NCBI GenBank assembly: GCA_005765155.1
Contig: VCCP01000004.1
Span: 2,170,001-2,234,000, forward strand
Direction: 5' to 3'
Length of the DNA stretch: 64,000 nt
From: Zelopaecilomyces penicillatus
Lineage: Eukaryota; Ascomycota; Sordariomycetes; Hypocreales; Pseudodiploosporaceae
Made by a program: the position numbers and the translations under genes. Of the stretch, positions 11,686-22,304 are shown one piece after another (the first letter of the stretch is position 1; the number at the start of each line of letters is the position of its first letter). Under the pieces are notes generated by a model. The model was not told where the DNA came from. It searched no databases and was given only the letters and a program-made list of their open reading frames with translations.

Positions 11686-12909
11686 CTAATGCTCCAACCA
11701 ATCAAGGAACTGGGGTGTGAAGTAGCTGACGACAATGGTCGCTCCAGCTCGGAGAATGCTCTCGGTTGACTCAAAAGCCATAGCTTTGAGATCAAAGACG
11801 CCAGCCTTGGCACCAGCGTGAATCATGGCAAATTCGCCACTCACTTGGTAGGCTGCCACAGGGAGGTCCCGGCCGATTTCCTTGGCGTCGCTGATGATGT
11901 CGAGATACTGGCCCGCAGGCTTCACCATGATGATATCAGCGCCTTCTGCGATATCACGGACAAGGGCACGTCTCGCCAGACCTCGCCCACCAGGAGGTAG
12001 CTGATAGCACTTGCGGTCCCCAAATGAGGGCGCGGAGCCTGCAGCGTCACGGAATGGCCCATACAAGCAACCAGAGAACTTAGCTGAATAAGACATCAGG
12101 AGAGTTTTGTGGGCAATGCCTTCCTCGATCAACTTCAACTTGATAGCACGGATGCGTCCATCGTTCATGTCAGATGGGGCAACGCAATGAGCACCGGCCT
12201 TTGCATAGGCAATGGCAACATCGGAGATGCGGTCAACAGACAGCTGGTTGTTCAGGCTTCCGTCGTCTCGTAGAATGCCACAGTGGCCATGTGAAGTGTA
12301 CTCGCAAAGGCAGACATCGGTGCAGATGAAGAGCTGCGGGAAACGGCGGCGGATCAGACGAATGGCTTGGATGACAGGACCCGAAGGGTCATCGGCAGAA
12401 CTGCCTAGAGCATCTTTGCAACCGGGCTTCAATGGGACGCCGAAGAGCATCACAGACCGAAGTCCCTTGTGCACGAGCGGCTCCAGGAAAGACACGAGTC
12501 GGCTAACGCTCAGCTGGTGTTGGCCGGGTAGTGAGGGTACAAGTACCATATCATCGTCGCCGTCGGTAACGAAGATGGGGTAGATCAGCATAGACTGCCA
12601 TGAAGAGAGGCAAGATTAGCAAAATGGCCCAAAGACAGAAGATTAGCTGGGTTAAGCCATTCTCACCTTGGTCAATTGGCGGTCAGCCTGCCATGATCGA
12701 GCCAAAGGGTGATAGTAGCCACCATGAAGCTGGCTACCAATATCGCCCGAGATGCTCACGCTGGTAGCAGCGGTGCTGGCATAAGACATGGCTCGGGAGA
12801 TGTGCGATGTCCGGTCGTCGAATGTGGAGACCGAGGGGGCGGGCCCAGGACGGCGCGCGCTGTTAGCATCGCGCAGGCTAAGATCATGGACGAGGCTGGA
12901 GAAAGACAT
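11686..12909 (-). CDS. HEM2: Delta-aminolevulinic acid dehydratase (porphobilinogen synthase), 383 aa
   Basis: Exons 12909-12667 (81 codons) and 12594-11686, with a 72-nt intron GTGAGA...GGCAG. The enzyme condenses two 5-aminolevulinate molecules into porphobilinogen, the second step of haem synthesis, in the cytosol. The sequence is full length and close to yeast Hem2: YYHPLARSWQADRQLTK leads into LIYPIFVTD; the zinc cysteines lie in DVCLCEYTSHGHCG (Cys176, 178, 186); one active-site lysine is in YSAKFSGCLYGPF (Lys253) and the Schiff-base lysine is in IIMVKPA (Lys306); it ends PQFLDWLEH. The start at 12909 was chosen because it is the first ATG giving a normal N-terminus; an in-frame ATG lies 40 codons later. 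No odd features. Confidence 0.97.
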
Positions 12910-13945
12910 GGTGCAATTGCGGATAGAGCTCGAAAGGGTCGGTTTTCGAGCGAGGCGGGTGGTATTGAGGGGATAGAAATTAAAATGGAGGGAGAAAGGT
13001 GGCGGCTTTTTAGAGTCCAATAGGCGAGTAGTACAATTGGACAAGTCAGTACGTAGTGAGCCTTGCGGTCGGGGCTAGAAACAGCACAAACCAGAGCAAA
13101 AGAGACGGAATCAATGATGTCGCCGGTCTGCGATAATCGAGGGTTGAAGGAGAGAGAATCAAAGAGGCTCAGGAGGACAGAGAAAGGATGGCGTTGAACA
13201 AATTTGTCGGACGGAAAACGGCGATGCCGGGGCGCCGCTGGCTTTCCCTAAGGCCCAATACCTCCATCGCCGTTGGCTGCCACCTTTGCTAGGGTTGCCT
13301 TTGCAGTGGCCTCGGATAGCGCATCTGCCGCCCAGTAGTCGCCATTTCGGGCCAATCAGCAGCGGCTGTTTTCAAATTGGGGGGGTCATTGCCACGGATC
13401 AGCATCAGACCGCAAGTCAGTCTGGGGCAATCGGCATTCGGGGTCCTGGTGGGTAGGCGGGTGGCCAGAAATGGATGGCTGCATGGAATCTTCGATGCTG
13501 GCTGGCCCTGCACCCTTGCTCAGTGAGCCATCACCTTGAATCACCTCAACCTCGCCCTGGATTCTGGCGACACCGTTCATACAGTGTAGAACACGGACGA
13601 GCGAGTCTTCAGTGCTTATAGAAAGAACTGCTTCTTACATACTTCTCATTCCTCTGTTCTTAGAACATTAACATACCTGGCAAAACTGTTCCGGACACCT
13701 TATATTGCATCATAAGCGCCCCTTTTCTCTCCATGCTCACTGGCTGGCTAATAACGCAATTGCTGGATCGTGGCCGCCATTCTCGCGATAAAAAAAGCCC
13801 AAAATCCGTCTACCCGCTCGCCTGCTCGCCGGTCATCGTCCCTTTGAGATACAAGACTAGATATTGTTAGACATTGCTAGCTACTGCTAGCTACCTTTGC
13901 TGGAAACTGCTGATGCACGCTCAGAGCAGCGCTACTAGGGGCAAG

Positions 13946-14084
13946 CAACAGGGTGCAATAAAACACAGCCGGGACCACCCTAAGGGGTTTTAACTGATCA
14001 ATTTACTGATATCTAGAAATCTCTGTTAAGTAAACAATCTAAGTACCTAGGCTTATACCTACTATCTTGGGTAGGTATTCAGGC
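13946..14084 (-). repeat. Dispersed repeat, copy A
   Basis: Bases 13946-14025 match 55007-55087 with a few substitutions and small gaps, from CAACAGGGTGCAA to AGAAATCTCTG. The two loci also share GGTATTCAGGCA at their far ends (13946-14084 here). The flanking genes are unrelated, so this is a dispersed element, probably a transposon remnant. Orientation is given as minus because a coding-like relic upstream of it reads on that strand. Confidence 0.7.
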
Positions 14085-14290
14085 ACCCTCCACAAAGCTG
14101 CTTCGTAGCTTTGCTTAACAACGATAGCACGGGTATTAGAAGCAGAACCCACCCTGTGCATTAAGTTTCTATTATTATCAGCCATACTAGATATAGCCTC
14201 TACTATCTCTTTTAATCTTCGCCCTAACCCCAAGTCTGCTTTGGCGAAGAGTTTACTGCCTTATTACTTTACCCCTTCACTGTTTTACTG
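14039..14290 (-). pseudogene. Coding-like relic joined to repeat copy A
   Basis: On the minus strand a frame reads SKLFAKADLGLGRRLKEIVEAI... through SSMADNNRNLMHRVG to AALWRVPEYLPK and stops near 14039. There is no ATG-started full gene, and the codon use is AT-rich, unlike the GC-richer neighbouring genes. Its 3' end overlaps repeat copy A, which suggests a fragment of an element-encoded protein. I do not recognise the family; a mobile-element origin is inference. Confidence 0.35.
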
Positions 14291-14414
14291 CCCTATCTAG
14301 TCTCGTTTCATTTCTTAATAACGCTCTGTCTGCCTTACTATACTGCAGAAAAGTCAACTCACTTCAATTGTATACCAACAGTGCACTACGGTAGTGGAGG
14401 TGATAGCGATGATC

Positions 14415-15967
14415 TCATGCCCGAAATCTATGTTCGTTGAGGATTTGCCGCAGCGAGACAGGCCTAGCGACCTCGGTCGAAAGTCCCAGCTGGCGGATCG
14501 CATCACCGTGGCATCGTACCCTATCTGGACCAATCGAAGAGGTTTGTACGACAACCTTGCCACGGCAATGCCGGTGGGTGACCATATCCCAAGCTTGAGT
14601 AACCGCAATCCCTAGAGCAAGCTCCGACGTCCCCCGTACGGTGATGATGGCTGGCTGCCTATCTCGAGCCCTCTGGTAGCGAAAGAGCATTGCCAGACCC
14701 CGTCTGCCGTTCCATAACTCCATCGTGTCAAGTCTCGGCATCTCGAGCGCTGCGGCAGCGGCATCTCGAAGCATGTTATTGATTTTCAACGAGTCCGCAT
14801 CGTTAGTGAGGACCCTCGAAGTTAGCGCTACCGATGTGAGCTTATCCCACGTCCATGAGTCTTGACGCGCTGCGAAGAAGTGACCGGCATCGATCATAAA
14901 AGAGGCGGATAGCATCGTGAGATGCAGGCTAGCCCTAGCAAGTTTCCGGCTCACGACCGAGTTCGGCACCCTGATAGCGGGACACTGGACATATCTTTCT
15001 GGGTATTCCTCTTTGAAATTCTCGAATATCGTTAGCTTGCGCAATTTCGTGCAGGAAAAGGATTCAATCAACGTCTGGTTGCCTGTATTCTGGTTGGTCA
15101 GCGGCTACGACAACTGAAATGCCAGGGATCAAGCAAGCACTTGCGTTTATCGGTTTGAGTCTCAATTCCAGTCCATTCTCTCCAGGGTTCGTAACAAAGT
15201 TCCTTCATGTTTGGGAACCGCGTAAGCATGTTGGCGAGTGCAACCGGCTTCCATCGTCGGCGGGTCTGTTGGCGAAGGAGCACGACCCCGACGACGGGTA
15301 CGAAGGGGAGATCCCGCCACCACTGCATCTCGGGTTCCTCATCGTCAAATGGCCCCTCGCCCATGATCTCATTAAATGTAAGTTCGATGGCGTGTTCATC
15401 AGGGGCAAAAATCTGCTGTCCAGCAACCCAGCCATGAGCCGGGTCATTTATCATGGTGGTTCCTTGTTCATGTCCATGGCGAGACGGGCACTGGCCTAGG
15501 TTGGTGTCTGAGCAGAAGCTTAGGTACTTGAACCAATGCTTGTTGTCACTGGGCGAGTAGACACTGATATCAAGGACCAAGTCACCACGAGGCTCCCATG
15601 CGCTAAGTGTAGTGAACAAGCTTTCAAACGCATCCGCAATGAATTGGTTGTCGATATTGTGCAAGCCCCAACGGTCCCGGTCAGTGTTAACACATTATCT
15701 GCAATCGTACTGCTTCAGTTCCACTCGAAACCAGATATAACGAATCTTGTTTCTCTTTCGGAACAGAATAGCCTGGGAGTTGGGGTCGACAAGGCGCGGT
15801 ACTGTCAGGCTGATCTCAGCAAAGTTGAGCGGTTCGATCATTGATTGCCAAGTTCGGGAAACGGTCACAAGCTGACTGCACCTCCCGCCGAGAATTGGCA
15901 GCAGACCAACGATTTCGTTCTGAATCTCACGAGGTAGGCAATCCCAGGAAGTTCTGTCCCTAGCCAT
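14415..15967 (-). pseudogene. F-box protein gene with in-frame stop at codon 91
   Basis: Exon 1 15967-15145 and exon 2 15082-14415 together make 496 codons. The N-terminus MARDRTSWDCLPREIQNEIVGLL is an F-box-like start (LPxEIxxEI). Frame is continuous from ELKQYDC at 15700 through NIDNQFIADAFESLF, DLVLDISVYSPSDNKHWFKYL and MLTRFPNMKELCYEPW except for one TAA at 15697-15695. No nearby GT-AG pair removes that stop cleanly. The exon 1/2 junction uses GCAAGT as donor and ACAG as acceptor with a CTGAC branch site, keeping frame (DKR-NQTLIES). F-box proteins select targets for SCF ubiquitin ligases; this type is expanded in filamentous fungi. It could be a young pseudogene, a sequence error, or a gene making a 90-aa F-box-only product. 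It sits beside a repeat relic. Confidence 0.7.
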
Positions 15968-16674
15968 GTCTAATTAGGCTTGCGGTAGGTTGAGTGTCAA
16001 TGAGCGCAGTTGGTGTAGATTGAGAAGGATGCGATGAGGTATAGCTCGAACTATGGAGCCTGTGTTTTGGGGGGTGAAGAGATCTTGGCTGATAACTGGC
16101 CACTGATAGGCACTCTATGGATAACGAGGCGCATTTTAACTTTTTCATTTAATGGATATGAAGCGCTGAGATATGGCCACAGTGGGCGGGTGGCTTATAT
16201 AGAAAGGGTAGGTTGCCTATAAATCACCCCTTGTCGATTTTATATCACCCCGTTGTCTTGATCAATTTATTCTGCTGCTTCTCATATCCGCAAAAATACC
16301 TTGAATAAACATCAAGTGTTAGAGATGAGAGACCTTTGGGAATAACTTGACGATTACTCGTCAGTGATGGCCTTGTTACTTCATGTAAGCCAATTACCAA
16401 GATATTTGATCACCATGCCTGTTTCTTTGCTCGCTATTAAAGCTAGGTAGGTACTCAAGGTCACCAGTCTTTCAGGCTGCAACAGCACATCATATACCGT
16501 CGACACATCTAATAGAACTCTCGCAAACTCTCATCACGTCCGTCTTCTTTTGTTCCTAGTAATAGTACACAATTCAGTATGCGTACATTCTGAACAGTTT
16601 TTGTTCCAACATAACAAAAGAAATAGTCTACTTGAAGTCCCTTTGTCATGTCCATCCCAGTGGACCATATCCAT
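15968..16674. other. Intergenic region between F-box gene and MIC12
   Basis: About 700 bp, AT-rich in its middle. It holds the F-box promoter side and the MIC12 3' flank. Nothing else seen. Confidence 0.4.
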
Positions 16675-17586
16675 TTACAGCCCTCTTAGAACGGTGTCAT
16701 CTTTCTTATCCAAAGGCAAATACCTCTGGTTCAACACCTCTTCCACTGTCCGAGTGTCCTTTGCGGGCACCTTCTCAAATCGCTGGCGTAGGGCATCGGC
16801 AACAGGGTTCAGCTCCGTGGGAGCTCTGCCGAGTGCCATGTCCTCAACTTTGGGCTCCGTTGTGACAATAGCACCCTTCACTTTGCTAGCAAGCTCAACT
16901 GCTGTGTCTTTGGTCTGTTCCAGTACTGAGGATATGCTGTTTCGGGCATCAGTGGCCTTGTTTTGTGTTGCACCCCATGCTTTCGATGCGTCTCTTTTCG
17001 CCTTGAGTCTTGCCTCCAACGCTTTATCTTCAGCACTAGCTTCCAGCCACTCGCCTTGCTCTCTTGCCTGATCAAAAGCACCCTTGGCTGCAGCAGCAAT
17101 TTCGCTGCCAGTATGTTCTACGCTGGCTCTGGCCTTGCGTGCCAAGGGCTGCAAAGCTTCGCTAGCCCTCTGAGCTTGTTCTGCTGGATCCCCGAATGTT
17201 CTCCCCCACAGACTTACAATGCGGTCTTCCAATCCTTCCCGCACTTCAACCCAGTCGGTATTCTGCGCCCATCGCACGGCCTTCTCCACCTCATCATTCC
17301 ACTTGCTTTTGGCGATCTCAATGCTGGTATCCCGCTGAGCTGCTGCGACCTCGGAACGTGTGGGCGGAAGTGGCTGGCGGATGGGGTCAATAAGGGTCTG
17401 AAGGGCTAGGGCCTGGGATCGTAGGGCTTGGCCTTGAGCCTCGCGATTGCGCTGGTGGGCAAGGACGGAGATGTAGGCGAGGGAGAGGGTAAGCGTGACG
17501 CCACCGGTCTGTCAAAGTATTAGCTATGTTATTGATAAGAAGCTTCGGAAAAAGAAACCACGCACAAAGCCGGTAGCGAAACCCAT
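16675..17586 (-). CDS. MIC12: MICOS complex subunit Mic12-like, 284 aa
   Basis: A tiny first exon 17586-17566 (MGFATGF) is joined over a 57-nt intron (GTGCGT...GACAG) to exon 2, 17508-16675. The joined N-terminus reads TGGVTLTLSLAYISVLAHQRN, one membrane segment, followed by QALALQTLIDP and PLPPTRSEVAAAQR and a long helical, charged region with WNDEVEKAVRWAQNTDW. This matches fungal Mic12 (yeast Aim5), a small subunit of the MICOS complex that shapes cristae junctions in the mitochondrial inner membrane. The protein is longer than yeast Aim5, as I recall is usual in filamentous fungi. Identification rests on the N-terminal pattern and architecture. The gene is divergent from the mitochondrial bL17m gene. 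Confidence 0.75.
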
Positions 17587-18134
17587 TGCAATTACTGGGT
17601 TGCTTGGTTGTCCACAGCAGACTCAAAAGAGAGATGTATGACGTTGATGAGAGTTCGATTCGTTAAATTGGGTATCAGCAGGGTTGTGGTAAGCAAAAAG
17701 CTATTAATAATCTCTCATGCTGCTTTCGAGGCTGCAAGCCGCCAATGGCCTGAGATGAACGTCCTACTTGCAACCAGGTATTGGGGCGGGTTGGCGAGAG
17801 TTGGAAAACAGGAAGAGGTGTTTTATGGCGTTGTGCGCTCAATTGACGTAGCTCGGCCGCTGGCACGAGGAAAGATCCGAAGCCTGCTGGTGCGGCTCCG
17901 CCAGCCAGAACCCACGGCCAAAAATTTCCCACACCAACCCACCAACCCACCAACCAGACCCTGGCTCCCATCCGCGCCATACGCCAATTGACAAGCTGCA
18001 TATCCATCTTTTTGCTCCGAAGTAGCACCAATATCAACGACATCCATATCGAACTCTCGACTAACCGACCTTACTCGCTTTACTACACATCACATCGCAT
18101 TACAAGACTTACGAAAACCACATCCTAAGCAAAA
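17587..18134. promoter_or_regulatory. Shared divergent promoter, MIC12 / bL17m
   Basis: 548 bp separate the two start codons. Both genes serve mitochondria. No clear TATA box; pyrimidine-rich tract and CCAACCCACCAACC-like repeats around 17932-17960. Confidence 0.45.
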
Positions 18135-18912
18135 ATGGCTGGTGGCACCGTCAAGTACCGCCATCTGAGCCGTAACTCGTCTGCTCGACAGGCCCTTCTG
18201 CGTGGCTTGGTCACCCAGCTCGTGCAGTTTGAGCACATCCAGACTACATATGCCAAGGCCAAGGAGGCTCAGCGGCTGGCAGAGAAGCTCATCACGCTGG
18301 CTAAGAGGAACAATGAGCCGTGCAGGAGGTCGGCGCAGGGAATTCTCTACGTAAGGAATCCTTGAGTTAGTCCATGGGGGGAGGCCCAATGGGGTCAACT
18401 TGACGAGACGTATTGGATGCAATGGGCTAATCGTGAGGATTATGATTTAGACACCACATCTACTTCTTCCCAAGCTATTTGGCGAGCTAAGGAACCGCTA
18501 TCTCACCCGCGAGGGCGGCTACACACGTGTCGTCCGCACCGAATCCAAAAACGTCTACGACCAGGGCGAGAGCGCCATCCTAGAGCTCGTTGATGGACCC
18601 AAAGACTCCCGCTTCATGATGACGGCCAAGACAGTCGCTCGGGACCGCATGCTGGGCCGTCAACCAACGCCCGTCACCTTGCAGAACATCAAGAAGGTAA
18701 CCAAGTTCCGAGACGCCAATGAGCTCGAGGACATGGTGGCGCGGTTCATGGTTCTTAGCACCGAGGGCGAGGGCGCAGCCCCCGCGACAAGTCATAATGC
18801 TGAGGCGGCAAAGTTGGCGCATAAGGAGAGCGCAGCGACTCGAGGCATGGGCGCAGAGATTGTGCCAGATGCCGTCAAGGGGGGGAAGGGAGCAGAGCAG
18901 GCTAAGAGGTAA
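18135..18912 (+). CDS. MRPL8: Mitochondrial ribosomal protein bL17m, 225 aa
   Basis: Exons 18135-18350 and 18451-18912 with a 100-nt intron GTAAGG...TTTAG. The N-terminal half is a classic bL17 domain: KYRHLSRNSSARQALLRGLVTQLVQFEHIQTTYAKAKEAQRLAEKLITLAKRNN, then across the junction ILYTPHLLLPKLFGELRNRYLTREGGYTRV. In mitochondria this protein is part of the large subunit near the exit tunnel. The C-terminal about 100 residues form an extension rich in Ala, Glu and Lys, longer than bacterial L17 but common in fungal mitochondrial versions. The start has a good context (AAAAATGGC). Confidence 0.93.
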
Positions 18913-19592
18913 CGACTATGATGAAATGACGCTGCAAGATGGGATAAAAATGGGAGTGCTAGTTGGGGGAAGCCCCCATATGTACAATACGTAAAAACTG
19001 TACACTGTAATAGCTACCAATATCATGACATGTGAGAGCCAGTGTTGCTTTCCGCCATTCGGCTGCGGTTCATCTGTCCTGCTTGACCAAGGAGCTAAGA
19101 CCTAGTTAAATCCTTGTACGCAGCCAAGCCTTCACCCCACTCATAAATGCTCTTACCTTTACATATTTACATCAAAGAATCAACAAAGTGTGTAGTTAAT
19201 TATTCAGAAACCTTCCATCGTGATGGGATATGTATTAGCCAGTAAATCATATAGGTAGCTGAAAACGGCTGTCAAAGTAAAGCGGTGCCCAGACATGACA
19301 ACAGTTACTAGAGATTGCAGGATTTTTAGGATTTTTGGAAATCGAGTTGAATACTAGTTAGATACATGCCCAGAAAGATCAATGAACACAAATTACATAG
19401 TATACTAGGTAGTAATATTGCGAAACAGCAAAACATGTCATGGCCATACCCCTTAATTGACTGTGTAATAAGAAATCCTCAAATGTGTCAAATTGAATAT
19501 GCATTACCGTTCATATGACCTTGAAGCTGTTAATCAAGTATATCTATATCTTGCCCCTACTTCTCTATCAATATGTTTTTAGCTACATCCAC
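18913..19592. other. Convergent 3' intergenic region
   Basis: AT-rich 680-bp spacer between bL17m and UTP25. Nothing beyond probable untranslated regions is seen. Confidence 0.45.
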
Positions 19593-21964
19593 TCAAACAA
19601 AGTCAAAAGTATCGCCTCTCTCCTGCAACATTTTACCCACTCTCTTGGAGCCAACCACCCTCTCCAGCTTCATCACATCATACTTTGAAAACATTACGCG
19701 CACGGTGCCTTGCCCAGGCTCAATCCTCATATCCCTCTCGCTCTTGCTCAAATATCCACCTCCAATCTCCTTGTAAAAGATGGGGTTGTCCGGCAAGCCA
19801 TAAAAGATGACTCTCTGCACGCCACTAAACTGGTAACGCCGGAAGTGGTGAGCGCGCTCGGTGTAGAGAAGGACGCGGTGTCTGCCCGTTAGGAAATGCG
19901 AGCGAGCGCGAGATGCTTCCCGTAGTTCAGTATACTCGGAAATGACGCCGAATGTAACGTCGTCGACTGTCGTTGACGTTGCGAAGTAGTTACGAATGCG
20001 GACAAAGTCGAGATAGCTGGGGATGAAGATGAGGGTACCAGTGGCGTCCTTGGATCTCTTGACCAGCGACGGGATGATGGCTGAAACAAAGTAATCAAAC
20101 CTCGAGTCGGGGTCCATATCGACTGCAGAGGACTGGAAGCGAGAGAATGTCTGTTTGGCCTTTACCCCGAGCTGCTGCAGCACACCAGCATACTCAGGCT
20201 GCAGCCGAACCTTGCCGGCCCAGTTATGGCAGTGCAGTCGCTGAAGTTCAGACAGTTCGGGTGTATTGAAAGCGGACAAGATGACAGTTTGACGGAAATA
20301 TTTCGCCCAGTCTTCAAGATACCAATTCCGCACCCTGCTAAAGTCGCAGTCGTGCGCATCTTTGGGCTGGAGGTTGAGGTGCTCAAAGATATACTCAACA
20401 TGTTCCCAGTTCTGCATTAACTGTGCATCTGCTTGATCCATGACAACAAGCTCAATCGAGCTGAGGAAATCATAGTCGGGCTTTTTCTTATCCTCTTCTG
20501 ATCCAATGGCCATCCGCAAACCGAGAGGACTTGCGAACAGGATATCAGAGTTGTAAAATTGAGCGAAGTACTTGATCGTCTTTCGTGTAAACTTGACACC
20601 CAGCCGAAACATATCGTCATCGTTGCCGCCAAATAGATCTTTGAAATCAGCAGGTCGATCCTCGCCAAAGGCCTGTTCGCTTTCTAAGTACGACTCATTA
20701 AACCGTTTGTGATTCTCTTGCTGGTCCGGCTCAACTAATTTCTGTATTATCTTGATCATTTCCGCGCATGAGTTCCTCGTCGGAAGGAGGAAAAGAACCT
20801 TGGGCCTGGTAAATCCTTGGTCGCGGAGCTCAAGTTCTACACCTTCGCCAGCCTTGGAAAGCTTGTAGTTGTTCTTGAGGACTCGATCACGAGTCCTAGG
20901 AAGATGTTAGGAACCAAAAAAAGAAAAATGGATGGGAAATGCAAGATTCACTTACTTGAACACATGGTTTAGTGCATGAAGACAGAGAGACTCTTTTAGT
21001 TTCGTAGAGTTTTCGACGGTGCGATCACAGAATAGTATGTCTTGATAGTTGAAAAGAAGTGGCAGAAATGCGCGGCTGGCAGCATCGAGGGTCGTCATCT
21101 TCTTGCTTGCTGTCTCCTGCAACTTTTGTTTCAAATGCAGGCTGTTGAGTCCAGCCACGGGTTCAGGAACGGGGCTGGTAGTCTCGGTACCAGGAGTAAT
21201 CAGAGTTGCTCTCCATGGCTGCACCATAGCCCGTTTGGTAGTCCATTCGCCAGCTTTTGCAGCTTTGATCCCCCTTGCACTTAAGTCTTCATCTGGGCTT
21301 GCAAAGTGGACATCGAACGGATCTGCTGTGTCGATCTCATTATCCGAGTCGTCCTCCGCTTGTTCTTCAATGGCCGGCTCTTCTGCCTCATCTACCTCAT
21401 CAATGTCGCTCTTTTCTGCCTCTTCAGATTCTTCATTCAATTGAGGATCTGGGTCATTTTGGGACGGCTCTTGGTGGTCTAGTTTTCTTCGTTTGGCACT
21501 AGGAGCACTAGAGTCGTTGAAGCTTTGCAAGAGAGCCATGTATGGGCGGGCAGCGGGTTGTTCTTCTTCATCTTCATCGTCGGAAGCAATATCGTTGAGT
21601 TCGTCGTCTTCGTCGTCGTCCCCAGATGAGCTATCGAACTCAGAATCGTCTTCCCTGTTGTAGTATAATTAGATGAGCAAGCTTCTTCAAAGTAAAGATG
21701 TGGAACATCTAGTGGGACATACTCATTGTCGGCAAGGCGGCCTGAGTCAAATCTTTTATTAGGTCCGTATTGACTGTGCTGAGGACCACCTCGGCCTCTG
21801 CCTCTGCCTCTTACTCCTCCTCTAGTGTCGCCTCTGCTTCCACCTCTGCTTCCACCTCTGCTCCCACCTCTACTTCCGCCTCTACTGCCGCCTCTACTTC
21901 CACCTCTGGCTCCGCCTCTTGGCCCACGGCTTCTGAAGCTCCCGCCTCTTCCTCTTGGTCCCAT
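19593..21964 (-). CDS. UTP25: U3 snoRNA-associated protein Utp25 (DUF1253 family), 747 aa
   Basis: Three exons, 21964-21723, 21654-20956 and 20895-19593; introns GTATGT...ACAG and GTAAGT...CTAG, frame kept. Utp25 is a nucleolar protein needed for early pre-18S rRNA processing in the small-subunit processome; its fold resembles a DEAD-box helicase that has lost the catalytic residues. Family landmarks include TRPKVLFLLPTRNSC, FKDLFGGNDDDMFRLGVKFT, FYNSDILFASPLGLRMAIG, SSIELVVMDQADAQLMQNWEHVEYIFEHLN, YFRQTVILSAF, GTLIFIPSYLDFVRIRNYF and HHFRRYQFSGVQRVIFYGLPDNPIFY. The N-terminus carries an unusual RGG/GGSRGGS-repeat region (residues about 1-60) followed by a long acidic D/E-rich stretch. Start is the first ATG of exon 1, and the repeat region may vary between strains. 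Confidence 0.92.
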
Positions 21965-22304
21965 AGCGGCCGGTACGGAAACGAATTGGCAGAAAAATGA
22001 GAAGTTCTGGTTCACAGCTTGGAAGCTAACGAAAAAAAAAAGTTGAGAATGTCACAGCCTTGCATATCGTAGCCGTCTGCCCCAGCCACAGTTTAGTGGG
22101 GCATTTCTCAGCGCCACAGTCTTATCGACCATCTTATCTTAGTGCGCACAACCCCAGAGGCGTCGCCAAACCTGCAAATCACAAAATCGGCGAAATTTGG
22201 CGACATCGCGAGAGACGACATAGTAAGCGGCGCCGTCTCTCCCACCCCCCCACGCATACTGCCATACATAATAATATTCGACATTTCGTCGAGATCTGCC
22301 CAGT
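21965..22304. promoter_or_regulatory. Shared divergent promoter, UTP25 / eIF3f
   Basis: 340 bp between two divergent start codons for a ribosome-biogenesis factor and a translation initiation subunit. No TATA box is obvious. Confidence 0.45.

Larger units (their letters stand above)
12910..14414. other. Intergenic region containing a repeat relic
   Basis: The left part is the HEM2 upstream region. From about 13850 on the sequence becomes AT-rich and contains repeat copy A and a coding-like relic (both listed). No intact gene seen. Confidence 0.45.

Noticed and set aside
21770..22046. Pro/Leu and Ser/Ala repeat frames on the plus strand
   Set aside because: Antisense shadow of the RGG-repeat exon of UTP25.
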